Of a stretch of 64,000 nucleotides of DNA, positions 42,172-49,827 are shown one piece after another. The stretch is from DATBVX01 sp963724625 (GTDB lineage: Bacteria > Pseudomonadota > Gammaproteobacteria > Steroidobacterales > Steroidobacteraceae): positions 186,001-250,000 of the forward strand of contig CAVRVO010000003.1 of assembly GCA_963724625.1 (NCBI GenBank), in the 5' to 3' direction. The notes beneath the pieces were generated by a model, which saw only the letters and a program-made list of their open reading frames with translations, was not told the origin of the DNA and ran no database searches. How positions within the stretch are numbered: the first letter of the stretch is position 1; every line of letters begins with the position of its first letter. The translations under genes were made by a program, and so were the position numbers.

Positions 42172-42597
42172 GGCTCCAGAGTGCGTGACGACGATGATTC
42201 CAACCAACCACAGGAAGCAAACAAACTGCACGAAAAAAAACACGAACCGCACGGACGCTACGGTGTTTGAATGGACGAAACATACGTGCACTAGCGATTG
42301 GAGAATCCGAGCGATTAGAACCGTCACTGCCAGCGCGTCTACCAATGGGCTGGAAACGTTACCAACGTAGAGCCCAAAGACAATCGCGCCGAAAATCGGC
42401 AGATTTTCGATGCAGTTCGCGTGAGCCCGCGTCGCGCGCCGATACCAATCCTCCCCTCCAACGGCGTCAGCCGGGAAATCCCGGATCGGCATCCGCCCGC
42501 TGAGGATGCGGCTCCAGCGATAAAGCCCAATCGTAAAAAGCAGCAAGAGCGCCGTCCACGTTGCGAACCCGAGCAACATCCATACCGGCACTGTCAT
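42166..42597 (-). CDS. MAPEG-family membrane protein
   Basis: This 143-residue protein has four transmembrane helices. The loop YRRATRAHANCIENLPIFGA is the MAPEG signature (R..R...N..E..P.F). Helices follow (FGLYVGNVSSPLVDALAVTV, RFVFFFVQFVCFLWLVGIIV). MAPEG proteins include microsomal glutathione transferases, and the bacterial group may conjugate or detoxify lipophilic electrophiles. It lies between two attC signals, so it is a one-gene cassette. Confidence 0.86.
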   Translation of the reverse strand: MTVPVWMLLGFATWTALLLLFTIGLYRWSRILSGRMPIRDFPADAVGGEDWYRRATRAHANCIENLPIFGAIVFGLYVGNVSSPLVDALAVTVLIARILQSLVHVCFVHSNTVASVRFVFFFVQFVCFLWLVGIIVVTHSGAA

Positions 42598-42624
42598 AGA
42601 CGACCCTCCCGAAACGGATTTGAC

Positions 42625-42713
42625 GCATAACGTCCGGCATCAGTGGCGCGAACAAACTCTTTGAAGATGAAAGTCAAGCTGGGTGCGCGTCCGCTGCATG
42701 CCGTTGTTAGGCG
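42625..42713 (-). repeat. attC site (89 bp), divergent sequence type
   Basis: GCATAACGTCCGGCATCAG opens the plus-strand left end and GCTGCATGCCGTTGTTAGGC closes the right end. The arms pair imperfectly (CGTCCGGCATCAG against GCATGCCG), and the interior differs from the 46-51 kb type. Confidence 0.7.
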
Positions 42714-42724
42714 CCTCCAAGCTG

Positions 42725-43306
42725 CTAGTGGTCCTCGGGCAACCCTATCCGCGCTAATGTTTCGTCCGGCACACCTTGATGATAAAGCCTCGCGAGCTCA
42801 TCAGGATCGAAGGTGTGGCCGAAAGGCGGTCTGCCGATCTCCGCCATCTGATCGCTCCTCATGAAAGCATCACATTCTCTCTTCGTAGAGAAATTATCCA
42901 CGCTCAATTCAACGTCGTTGCCGTCGGGATCGCGATAGTAGAGCGAGGTCGTGAACCTGTGGTTCAGCGGCAAGAAGGGGGTGATGCCCTCAGCCTTCAG
43001 GCGCTCATAGGTCAAGACAAAATCACCGAAGTTCGCTAGGCCATAGGCTACGTGATCGACACCAGCGGCATTCTCCGGCTTAGCCACCGTAGCAGGGTCT
43101 TCAAATATCACGAGTCGGTGATGTTCTTCGTCGAAGGTCATGAAGGCGAGGAATTCGTTCTCGTGCTGAATCTTCGCGTGGAAGACCGTCTTGTACCATT
43201 GGATCATCTCTTTGTATCGTTGCGCGCGGATGCCGTAGTGCGAGATGTAGGCGGGCTCGGTAGCCGCGCCCACCGGAGTTACTTTCGAGGGATTTTGAAT
43301 GGCCAT
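42725..43306 (-). CDS. VOC-family (catechol-2,3-dioxygenase-like) protein
   Basis: This 193-residue VOC protein has metal-ligand candidates at ISHYGIRAQRYKEMIQWY (His), GVDHVAYGLANFGDFVL (His) and YYRDPDGNDVELSVDNFS (Glu), the pattern of type-I extradiol dioxygenases. The C-terminal FGHTFDPDELARLYHQGVP is also seen in biphenyl-diol-dioxygenase-like VOC proteins. One VOC pair is present, half the usual dioxygenase length. It precedes the DUF1579-like gene's end by 21 bp, so the two may share a cassette. Confidence 0.82.
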   Translation of the reverse strand: MAIQNPSKVTPVGAATEPAYISHYGIRAQRYKEMIQWYKTVFHAKIQHENEFLAFMTFDEEHHRLVIFEDPATVAKPENAAGVDHVAYGLANFGDFVLTYERLKAEGITPFLPLNHRFTTSLYYRDPDGNDVELSVDNFSTKRECDAFMRSDQMAEIGRPPFGHTFDPDELARLYHQGVPDETLARIGLPEDH

Positions 43307-43327
43307 GATTATTTCCTCCTCGGAAGA

Positions 43328-43825
43328 TTATTGCGCGCGAAGATAGTCCATCTCGATGCTCGTCGCCCACGCGGCACCATTCTGCGAAATGTCCTGGCGA
43401 AAATGGAAGCCGGCCTCGGTTGGAGTAATCGTTATCTGCCATCTGGGCGATGTGGTGCCCCGCTCCCTTTGTCCGGTGAATACCCAGAACTTACCATTGA
43501 ACCAGCCTCGCAAGTTGCGACTACCGCCTGAGCTGTCAAATCCTGCATACGTGTAAGTTTGATCTTCAGGCGAGTAGCCAAAAATACTGATCGAAGTGCC
43601 CGGATCTTTTGGATCGGTATCCTGTGCTTTGCAGACGAGGAATGAGTTTTTGGACAGCCACTCGCATTTCTCGGTGTAAGTGGCCTCACTACCCTTGACG
43701 GTCCATTCTCCAGCGAAGAAGCCCAGCTTTTCACGGGGATCGGGCGCACTGGTAGCGGCAATCGAGTTTGTTGCAGACAACCAGCTAGCTAAGACGAATG
43801 TCGTGAAAGGAAATTGTCGTTTCAT
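43328..43825 (-). CDS. Exported DUF1579-like protein
   Basis: This 165-residue protein has a signal peptide (FTTFVLASWLSATNSIAAT). A beta-rich, lipocalin-like domain shows KLGFFAGEWTVKGSEATYTE, SISIFGYSPEDQTYTYAGFD and SPRWQITITPTEAGFHFRQD. DUF1579 proteins share the LG.W...G opening and the Y.Y...G strand. The function is unknown. It lies upstream of the VOC gene in the same cassette. Confidence 0.7.
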   Translation of the reverse strand: MKRQFPFTTFVLASWLSATNSIAATSAPDPREKLGFFAGEWTVKGSEATYTEKCEWLSKNSFLVCKAQDTDPKDPGTSISIFGYSPEDQTYTYAGFDSSGGSRNLRGWFNGKFWVFTGQRERGTTSPRWQITITPTEAGFHFRQDISQNGAAWATSIEMDYLRAQ

Positions 43826-43861
43826 CGCGATTGCCTCAGATCGACTGACAAATAAACGGGC

Positions 43862-43951
43862 GCATAACGTCCCGGCTCAGCGGCCGGGCACTGACAATTG
43901 AACGTTGACACTTTATCGCTCACGGTCCGCTGCAAACCGGTGGTTGGGCGG
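43862..43951 (-). repeat. attC site (90 bp)
   Basis: GCATAACGTCCCGGCTCAGC opens the left side. GACACTTTATCGCTCACGG lies in the middle, and CCGCTGCAAACCGGTGGTTGGGC ends it. It is related to the 46.7-kb site but has drifted in both arms. It follows the GNAT gene at 43981. Confidence 0.68.
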
Positions 43952-43980
43952 CGGGGTGCGTTTCTGCGTTTCGAAACGGT

Positions 43981-44412
43981 TCAGCGCTCACTCAGGTAGC
44001 CCCGCTCCAGCTGTTGCTGTTGATTCTCGAAGATGGCCATCGCGGTTTTCATGCGCAGGAAGCCAAACCGCATGTAGAACGGCTCCTTGCCTGGAACTGC
44101 GTAGAGGATGATCTTCTTGTGGCCGCGAGAGCGCTCGACGAGATAGCCCACGATCTGTTTGCCGAGGCCGGCGCCCTGATGGCTCGGCAGGACGGCGATG
44201 TCGCAGATATACGAACAGTCGAGACCATCAGCCAGCGCACGACCGGCGGCAACCAGGCGACCATCTTCGTACACGAAGCACCTGAACATGCTGTTGGAGA
44301 AGACCGTCTGGAGATGCAACGGCTTCTTGTCACCCAACGGAGCTACCCGATAGAGCGCCGAGAGCTCTTCCCAATCGACTCCGTCAGTGGAGTACTTCCA
44401 TTCGAGCGGCAC
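43981..44412 (-). CDS. GNAT-family N-acetyltransferase
   Basis: This 143-residue acyltransferase has FRCFVYEDGRLVAAGRALAD, the acetyl-CoA loop IAVLPSHQGAGLGKQIVGYL (QGxGxGK) and FYMRFGFLRM. It resembles small bacterial GNATs of unknown substrate. The RGHKKIILYAVPGKEPFYM segment is typical. It has its own attC. A 99-bp gap to the DUF885 gene has no attC. Confidence 0.88.
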   Translation of the reverse strand: MPLEWKYSTDGVDWEELSALYRVAPLGDKKPLHLQTVFSNSMFRCFVYEDGRLVAAGRALADGLDCSYICDIAVLPSHQGAGLGKQIVGYLVERSRGHKKIILYAVPGKEPFYMRFGFLRMKTAMAIFENQQQQLERGYLSER

Positions 44413-44511
44413 GAGTTTCCCCTTTGGGACGCATGACGGATCTTGCGAATAGAATACCGCCGGCGTGGTGAAACACGAGGTCCAGTCAAGCTACGGCCTC
44501 GGCGGAAAGAG

Positions 44512-46212
44512 CTAGTTCAGCGCGGCACGCAGTGATGCGTCGTCATCGAACATGAGCCACTCGATCACCGAGAGCGGGAGGCTCCCGTAACTGATCAGCT
44601 CATCGTGAAAGGCCCCGAGCTTGAAGTTGGCGCCCTGGGCGTCGCGATACCGCCCGAGGAGACGCATGATCTGCCATTTCCCGGTGATGTAAGAGATCTT
44701 CTGCGACGGGCTGGAGGCGGCTCCCGCCGCTTCGCCCTCGGCAGCTTCTCGGTCGAGGCCACCTCCCTCCATGAAATACGTCACTGCCTGCTCGAAGCGC
44801 CAGCGGCCGGTATGCAAGTTGACATCCACTCCGATGCGCGCGGCGCGATAACGCGAAAGACGCAGAATCTGGCCCTGAGCGGCGGAGTTCTCCGGGTAGA
44901 GCCCGGTGCGCATCAGCATTTCCTCACCGTACAGCGCCCAGCCCTCGCTGAAGACTGTGTCCGAATGCTGGCGTCGGATCTCATCGGAGAGATGATTTGC
45001 GATCGAGATCTGCAGGAAGTGCCCGGGAATGCCTTCGTGACCGAGAATCGGGCGCGGGTCCTCGATCGCGGCGCGTATGTAGAAGTTCCCGCTCTTCGGG
45101 TTGTATGTGGGGATGAAGAAGAACCCGCCCGGGTCCTTGTCATAGATACCCGGCGGATTCATGAAGCCACCGGGGCTCGTTGGCTTGAAGGCCTCCGGAA
45201 GCTGGCGAATCTGGAACGGGCCGAGATAGGAGGGCAGCGTGATCAGATGGTTCGCCCGCATGAACTCGATCATCTCCTGCTGGCGTGACTCATAGGCCGA
45301 CAGGAATTCCGCCTGGTCCTTCGGCACGTGCTTCGCGCGCGAGGGATCTGGGGATGCAAGGCTCGGATCCTTGAGCATTGCCTCGAGCGCGCGGTAGCGC
45401 GCCAATTCCACCTCGCCGAGTTCGGCCACCTGGCGCGCATCGAACGGCAGCAGCAACACCTGCTTCAGCAGTTCGTTGTAAGCAGCTTCCCCCATCGGCT
45501 TCCAGTCAGGCATCGTGCTCTCGCCCGCCTCGAGCCAGTCCGCGTATTCGTGCAGAGCTTTGAGCGCAGCATCGCGGGCCGCGGTGAAGCGCTTGCGCTC
45601 GACGGCCGAAAGCTCCGCGGCGAGCGTCTCGAGGCTCGCTGTGTAGAGGTCGTCCCCGCCGCGCGCAGCCGGTATCGCGAGCTGCGCGTACAGCTTCACC
45701 GGTTGCGTGAGATTGGCGCGCGCCGTGCGTAGCAGAGCCGGCATCTGCTCCATGCGCGCGGTGGCGGCGAGTGCCCGCGTGCGCCGCGGTGCGTATTCCT
45801 TCTGCAGCAACGTGAAGATCGCACCGCTGCACTCGTTGACGTAGAGCTGCGGATCCTGTTGCTCGGGATTGAGTCGGCGGCCAAAGAAATCCACCCCCGC
45901 CAGCTGCGCACGGAACAGGATCTGATCGATGCGGTCATCCTTGCTCCAGCCGTCGGTGTTCATCGCGGCGACCTGCCCGAGCAGATCGCTCACGTGCTGG
46001 CGGCGTTTGAGCACCTCGGGCATCGTGTAGTCGGTGAGGCGCTCATCAAGGCGATGATCGCCCGCCCCGCTCGTCGCAACCGGGTACGCAGCGTCGCGCC
46101 ACGCGTAGTAGTCGTGCGCGAGCGCGCGCAGTGCCGTGGGCGACTCTTGCGCGTGGGCCGTGAGCACGAGCGAGGCCGCGAGTGAGACGGCAGCGATCGA
46201 AAGCTTTTTCAT
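44512..46212 (-). CDS. Exported DUF885 protein (putative metallopeptidase)
   Basis: This 566-residue exported protein has signal peptide MKKLSIAAVSLAASLVLTAHA. The gluzincin-like motif HEGIPGHFLQ near residue 390 is the HExxxGH of DUF885. The third ligand is probably Glu in FSEGWALYGEEMLMR. The family contains putative carboxypeptidase-like metalloenzymes. LGAFHDELISYGSLPLSVIEW is its usual C-terminus. GAGG precedes the ATG at 46212; the frame upstream reads through an attC half-site. The gene is unusually long for a cassette. Confidence 0.87.
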   Translation of the reverse strand: MKKLSIAAVSLAASLVLTAHAQESPTALRALAHDYYAWRDAAYPVATSGAGDHRLDERLTDYTMPEVLKRRQHVSDLLGQVAAMNTDGWSKDDRIDQILFRAQLAGVDFFGRRLNPEQQDPQLYVNECSGAIFTLLQKEYAPRRTRALAATARMEQMPALLRTARANLTQPVKLYAQLAIPAARGGDDLYTASLETLAAELSAVERKRFTAARDAALKALHEYADWLEAGESTMPDWKPMGEAAYNELLKQVLLLPFDARQVAELGEVELARYRALEAMLKDPSLASPDPSRAKHVPKDQAEFLSAYESRQQEMIEFMRANHLITLPSYLGPFQIRQLPEAFKPTSPGGFMNPPGIYDKDPGGFFFIPTYNPKSGNFYIRAAIEDPRPILGHEGIPGHFLQISIANHLSDEIRRQHSDTVFSEGWALYGEEMLMRTGLYPENSAAQGQILRLSRYRAARIGVDVNLHTGRWRFEQAVTYFMEGGGLDREAAEGEAAGAASSPSQKISYITGKWQIMRLLGRYRDAQGANFKLGAFHDELISYGSLPLSVIEWLMFDDDASLRAALN

Positions 46213-46240
46213 GAAGATGTTCTCCTCGGACCTCTCCGGC

Positions 46241-46267
46241 CCGGTCCGCTGCAACCGGTTGTTAGGC
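46241..46267 (-). repeat. attC R'' half-site
   Basis: CCGGTCCGCTGCAACCGGTTG followed by TTAGGC on the plus strand is the right half of the attC type at 46670. It overlaps the TAA stop of the next gene. The left half with the GTCCGCGTTGAGC arm is missing. Confidence 0.55.
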
Positions 46268-46666
46268 GGCGGCACTACGCTGCAACTGGAAGAATTTATG
46301 TGACGCACGTGCGTAGAAGGCGACAAACACTAATCCAACACCGATTCCCAGGCTTATCAGTCCTTCGTCGGCTCGGTCGCGCCCACCAATGAGTTCAGAT
46401 ATCGCAAACGCATTCATTCCTACCAGCGCAGCTGCACCAACGGCGCCAAATAAGACCATGGCATTGTCCCAGCGATCGGGTTTCGCTTCCCATAGTGAGT
46501 GAACACCGAAAATCAGTGCGACGCTGGGTGCGAACGCGATTGCGAAGGCAACGTCCTTATGCATATGAGTCTTCAGCAAATCTGCTAGCACGAGCGGCCC
46601 ACCACAAAACGAAAAAAGGGCGGCGAGTTTGAGCAAGAGGAGGCGCCAGGGGAACGTCGAAAACAT
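46262..46666 (-). CDS. Hypothetical membrane protein (4 TM)
   Basis: This 134-residue hydrophobic protein has about four helices: FPWRLLLLKLAALFSFCGGP, AFAIAFAPSVALIFGVHSLW, VLFGAVGAAALVGMNAFAIS and SLGIGVGLVFVAFYARASHK. I recognise no family. It lies exactly between two attC signals, so it is a one-gene cassette. Hypothetical membrane proteins are common cassette cargo. Confidence 0.68.
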   Translation of the reverse strand: MFSTFPWRLLLLKLAALFSFCGGPLVLADLLKTHMHKDVAFAIAFAPSVALIFGVHSLWEAKPDRWDNAMVLFGAVGAAALVGMNAFAISELIGGRDRADEGLISLGIGVGLVFVAFYARASHKFFQLQRSAAA

Positions 46667-46669
46667 GTC

Positions 46670-46756
46670 GCCTAACGTCCGCGTTGAGCGACGCGCCGTT
46701 GTGTAATGAATGCTGGCACTTTATCCATCACCATCCGCTGCAACCGGTTGTTAGGC
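46670..46756 (-). repeat. attC site (87 bp)
   Basis: It begins GCCTAACGTCCGCGTTGAGC and ends GCTGCAACCGGTTGTTAGGC on the plus strand, with ATGCTGGCACTTTATCC between. Both seven-base cores (GCCTAAC, GTTAGGC) are perfect. It follows the CPBP gene at 46810. Confidence 0.88.
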
Positions 46757-46809
46757 GGGTTGCACCGTCGCCCTCTGACGTCGGGCCGCGAATGAAACCC
46801 ACAGGCCCG

Positions 46810-47541
46810 TCATGCGTGTGTTCCAGCACTTGCGGGCTTCGTGTAGCGCAGGGTAATGACGATGGCCATCGCGACTGCCAGCGCCCGTGCCGCGTTGGCG
46901 GTCCAGTTGCCGATCGCATTCGTGCTCACCGTAAACAACTCCCACCACGCATTCATGAACAGGTGCATTCCGATAGGTACCCACAGGTTATCGTCCCACC
47001 GTACAAAGAGCCACGAGAAGAACGCCCCGCCGAGCGTGGTGATGCCGGCGACGCTAAGCACTTCCAGCGCTCCGCCTCGCAAGGCAATCCCGACGTGCGC
47101 CAGGCCAAACAGCACGCCGGTGACCAGTACTGCGGGCACGAAATGCCACCCCGCCCGGCGGTACAACTGGCGAAACAAATAGCCGCGAAACAGGATCTCC
47201 TCCGTGACTGCCGCGAGCAGGACTGATGAGAGCATCACTTGTGGCACGAACTGCATCGCGTTCTTGCTCGCCAACAGCAACACGACCAACATCGGCAAGC
47301 TTGCCAGCAACGCGATGCCCACGCCCCGAACCGCCGGCGCGGTCAGTCCGAGCTCTGCGATCGCCGCGCGTGGGCCCATTCGATATGCGATCCAGAGACC
47401 AACAAGACAAAACAGTACCCAGCCGAGCTTCCAAGCTGGCCCTGCAACGGCCGCCGGCAAATTGCGAACAACAACCTCCCGGCTGGCGAGCGCCAGGAAG
47501 AAACAAAGAAGCGCAATCAGACTGCGTCTTCTCTGCGGCAT
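46810..47541 (-). CDS. CPBP-family intramembrane metalloprotease
   Basis: This 243-residue protein has seven or eight helices and intact CPBP motifs: TEEILFRGYLFRQLYRR (EExxxR), GVLFGLAHVGIAL (FxxxH) and VPIGMHLFMNAWWELF (HxxxN). Bacterial members act in prenylated-peptide cleavage, bacteriocin self-immunity or abortive infection. The start at 47541 is chosen because the frame upstream enters attC-derived sequence. It forms a one-gene cassette between attC sites at 46670 and 47551. Confidence 0.86.
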   Translation of the reverse strand: MPQRRRSLIALLCFFLALASREVVVRNLPAAVAGPAWKLGWVLFCLVGLWIAYRMGPRAAIAELGLTAPAVRGVGIALLASLPMLVVLLLASKNAMQFVPQVMLSSVLLAAVTEEILFRGYLFRQLYRRAGWHFVPAVLVTGVLFGLAHVGIALRGGALEVLSVAGITTLGGAFFSWLFVRWDDNLWVPIGMHLFMNAWWELFTVSTNAIGNWTANAARALAVAMAIVITLRYTKPASAGTHA

Positions 47542-47550
47542 CTTGGGACG

Positions 47551-47638
47551 GCCTAAGGTCCGCGTTGACCGACGCGCTGCTGTGTTCTGAATGCTGGCAC
47601 TTTGTCTCTCCTCGGGCCGCTGCAACCGGTTGTCAGGC
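47551..47638 (-). repeat. attC site (88 bp)
   Basis: It reads GCCTAAGGTCCGCGTTGACC at the left, ATGCTGGCACTTTGTC in the middle and GCTGCAACCGGTTGTCAGGC at the right. One base differs in each core. Confidence 0.8.
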
Positions 47639-47651
47639 GACGCACAGGGAG

Positions 47652-48005
47652 CTATTCGGATGCTTCAAAGACTTCGTTTTCGAGACTGAACTTGGGCGTA
47701 TGGACCAATACGAGCATCGCCGTTTCCGAACGATCATTTGAGTAGCTGAAGCGTTGGCCGCATCGCACGAAACAGAAGTCACCTGGACCCAGGTCAAATT
47801 CGTTCCCCTCAAGCACAAATCGAACCTCTCCCTTCGTCACGAGGTAGTACTTGTCAGAGCGCTTAGAGAACGCTACCGCGTGTCGGGCGGTCGGAGGGAC
47901 CTCAATGACCGCGAGGGAGGAGCTGAGGTTTTGCGTCGCTGTGTAGTCCAAGATGCGCAATCCATCAAAGGCGATCGGGCTGAGCGACTCACGTGTAACG
48001 ATCAC
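47652..48005 (-). CDS. Small cupin-domain protein
   Basis: This 117-residue single cupin has VPPTARHAVAFSKRSDKYYL, VTKGEVRFVLEGNEFDLGPG and DFCFVRCGQRFSYSNDRSET. The usual metal histidines are partly replaced (only HAVAFS), so metal-free ligand binding is plausible. It sits between attC sites at 47551 and 48019 as a one-gene cassette. Confidence 0.78.
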   Translation of the reverse strand: MIVTRESLSPIAFDGLRILDYTATQNLSSSLAVIEVPPTARHAVAFSKRSDKYYLVTKGEVRFVLEGNEFDLGPGDFCFVRCGQRFSYSNDRSETAMLVLVHTPKFSLENEVFEASE

Positions 48006-48018
48006 GATTCCTCCTGTC

Positions 48019-48106
48019 GCCTAACGTGCGCGTTGAGCAACGCGCTGCTGTGTAATGGATGCTGGCACTTTATTCCTCTCGCGTTTGCTCCAACGCGTTG
48101 TTAGGG
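48019..48106 (-). repeat. attC site (88 bp)
   Basis: It begins GCCTAACGTGCGCGTTGAGC and ends GCTCCAACGCGTTGTTAGGG, with ATGCTGGCACTTTATTCC between. The next 45 bp before the following half-site contain no gene, so this attC belongs to an empty or deleted cassette. Confidence 0.85.
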
Positions 48107-48149
48107 GGTATAGAGATGTCGCGCGGAAATTAACTACATCTGGCGATTG

Positions 48150-48222
48150 GAGGCTCCAACGCGTTGTGAGGTGCCGGCACTGCTTTTCGCCCACAAGGTC
48201 CCGGAGCACGCTCCGTTAGTCA
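48150..48222 (-). repeat. attC remnants downstream of the cytochrome gene
   Basis: GGCTCCAACGCGTTGTGAGG at 48152-48171 is a decayed R'' half-site. ACGCTCCGTTAGTC at 48208-48221 is another core-like end with a GGAGC-GTGCTCC hairpin. No complete second half is found. Confidence 0.4.
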
Positions 48223-48270
48223 AGCTGCGTCGCCAGCGATCGCACACCGTCGGTTCATTTGATGCAGCGA

Positions 48271-49143
48271 TCATGGAAGCTTCGCGGCGTCGGTCGCCGC
48301 GAGGTATGTGTACACGGCCGCCATCTCATCGTCGCGCATATACTTCAATGCGGCTTGCGACATTTCCGTCATCGACCCGAGCTTGCGCCCGCCAATGGCG
48401 ATTCCCGTTGACATCAATGTCTTGAAGTCGGCCGGGGAATACGCTGGCGTGATCGCGAAGAGGTTCGGTGACTGCATTTGTTTGTCCCCGCGAAGGTCGC
48501 CGCCATGGCAAATGGCACAGACGGTTTTCGCCACGTACGGGCCCAGCGCCGCGGCATCGGAGGGACGCATCGCCGGGCCAACCTGGCCCCGGTCAACCAC
48601 GTCGGGCTCGATCGGCATTAACCCCGCCACAATCAGCGCCCGCGGGAGAAGTCCAAAGCTAGCGTCTTGCGCCGCGTCGGGTCGCGATTCAAGCGTGCGC
48701 AAGTAGGCGACGATCGCGGCGATGTCGGCATCGGCAAGCCTGACGAAAGTGTGCGATGGCATGAAGACGACACCGGTGCCGTCGGACCTAACGCCGCTTC
48801 GGATGACGTCGACGATCTGCTGATCGGTGTAGTGCGGAACGATACGCGTCAGATTCGGAGCGGACAGCCGCCCAACAAGAAACTGCTCGACAAAGAGGCG
48901 CCCAGTCAGACTGTCGCCATGACAACCGAAGCAGCCGACGACGTGAGCGAGACGCGCGCCCTCGACCGCCATCGATACGACGGGCGTCACACGCAGCGCC
49001 GTCGCGCTCGCCTCATGGTGTCTGCTGAGTTTCCACGTGGACACCGCGTAGATCGTGACCGCCAGGATCAGCGCAATGCCCGCAGCACAGGCAAGGCTGA
49101 TCAGGACGACCTTTCTCAATTTCAGAAGCCGAGGTGACAACAT
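48271..49143 (-). CDS. Di-haem c-type cytochrome
   Basis: This 290-residue protein has an N-terminal membrane anchor (VVLISLACAAGIALILAVTI) and two haem-binding motifs. CFGCH is near residue 71, with a distal Met in VVFMPSHTF. CAICH is near residue 209, with a possible Met in KLGSMTEMSQ. It should face the periplasm and carry electrons, as in the cytochrome subunits of alcohol or aldehyde dehydrogenases. No dehydrogenase is adjacent. The attC at 49197 lies upstream of its start and belongs to the neighbouring cassette. Confidence 0.87.
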   Translation of the reverse strand: MLSPRLLKLRKVVLISLACAAGIALILAVTIYAVSTWKLSRHHEASATALRVTPVVSMAVEGARLAHVVGCFGCHGDSLTGRLFVEQFLVGRLSAPNLTRIVPHYTDQQIVDVIRSGVRSDGTGVVFMPSHTFVRLADADIAAIVAYLRTLESRPDAAQDASFGLLPRALIVAGLMPIEPDVVDRGQVGPAMRPSDAAALGPYVAKTVCAICHGGDLRGDKQMQSPNLFAITPAYSPADFKTLMSTGIAIGGRKLGSMTEMSQAALKYMRDDEMAAVYTYLAATDAAKLP

Positions 49144-49196
49144 GGATCATTCCTTTCTCGCACGGCGGTCGGTGCGCAGCACGGCGCTCGTTCACA

Positions 49197-49285
49197 GCCT
49201 AACGTCCGCGTTGAGCGACGCGCCGCTGAGTACTGGAGGCTGGCACTTTATCCCTCCCGCGTTTGCTCCAACGCGTTTGTTAGGC
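49197..49285 (-). repeat. attC site (89 bp)
   Basis: GCCTAACGTCCGCGTTGAGC and GCTCCAACGCGTTTGTTAGGC bound it. The middle is GGCTGGCACTTTATCC. Both cores are perfect. It follows the SnoaL-like gene at 49309. Confidence 0.88.
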
Positions 49286-49308
49286 CGCAGGACCTTGGCG
49301 GCGAACTC

Positions 49309-49707
49309 TCATCGCCCAAAGACCGTACTTGCCAGTTCTGTGTCAAAGTATTCGGTGACATCGCCGATCTTGCCGTCGCGCATTCTGAACACATGGCAAT
49401 AGGTGTTGTTGTACGGTCGCCCGTCTTTCGTCTCCGCCTTACCCCTCAGCTGGACCACAACGACATCACCTTCAGCGATCATGTTGTCTATGGTGGAGGC
49501 AATGCCCGCCTTGAGTTGGCCGAATACGGGCTCGAGAAGCCTTGTAACAAGATCGCTCTTGCCGACGTATGTGCCCGAGTATTTTGTCGATCCGATGTTC
49601 GTCCACGTAACATCGCTGGCCAGCCACCCAAAGCACTCCTCCATGTCTCCACGATTGGCTGCATCATAAAAGGCCTGGGCGATCTGTTTGTTTTCGGCGA
49701 GACCCAT
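49309..49707 (-). CDS. SnoaL-like (NTF2-fold) protein
   Basis: This 132-residue protein has NKQIAQAFYDAANRGDMEEC, WLASDVTWTNIGSTKYSGTY, VVVVQLRGKAETKDGRPYNN and YCHVFRMRDGKIGDVTEYFD. This is the standard SnoaL-like polyketide-cyclase/ketosteroid-isomerase fold. The ligand is unknown. The start at 49707 (MGLAENK) is preferred over one six codons upstream. It is a one-gene cassette between attC sites at 49197 and 49743. Confidence 0.85.
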   Translation of the reverse strand: MGLAENKQIAQAFYDAANRGDMEECFGWLASDVTWTNIGSTKYSGTYVGKSDLVTRLLEPVFGQLKAGIASTIDNMIAEGDVVVVQLRGKAETKDGRPYNNTYCHVFRMRDGKIGDVTEYFDTELASTVFGR

Positions 49708-49742
49708 CGCACACCCTCCCGACAATGTGAAGTGATTCTTGA

Positions 49743-49820
49743 GGCCTAACGTCCGCGTTGAGCAACTTGCTGCTGTGTAGTGGATGCTGGCACTTTATCT
49801 CTCCCAACGCATTGTTAGGC
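49743..49820 (-). repeat. attC site (78 bp)
   Basis: GCCTAACGTCCGCGTTGAGC and CCCAACGCATTGTTAGGC are the ends, with ATGCTGGCACTTTATC between. It is about ten bases shorter than its neighbours because of a deletion before the right arm. Confidence 0.85.
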
Positions 49821-49827
49821 GTCAGCA

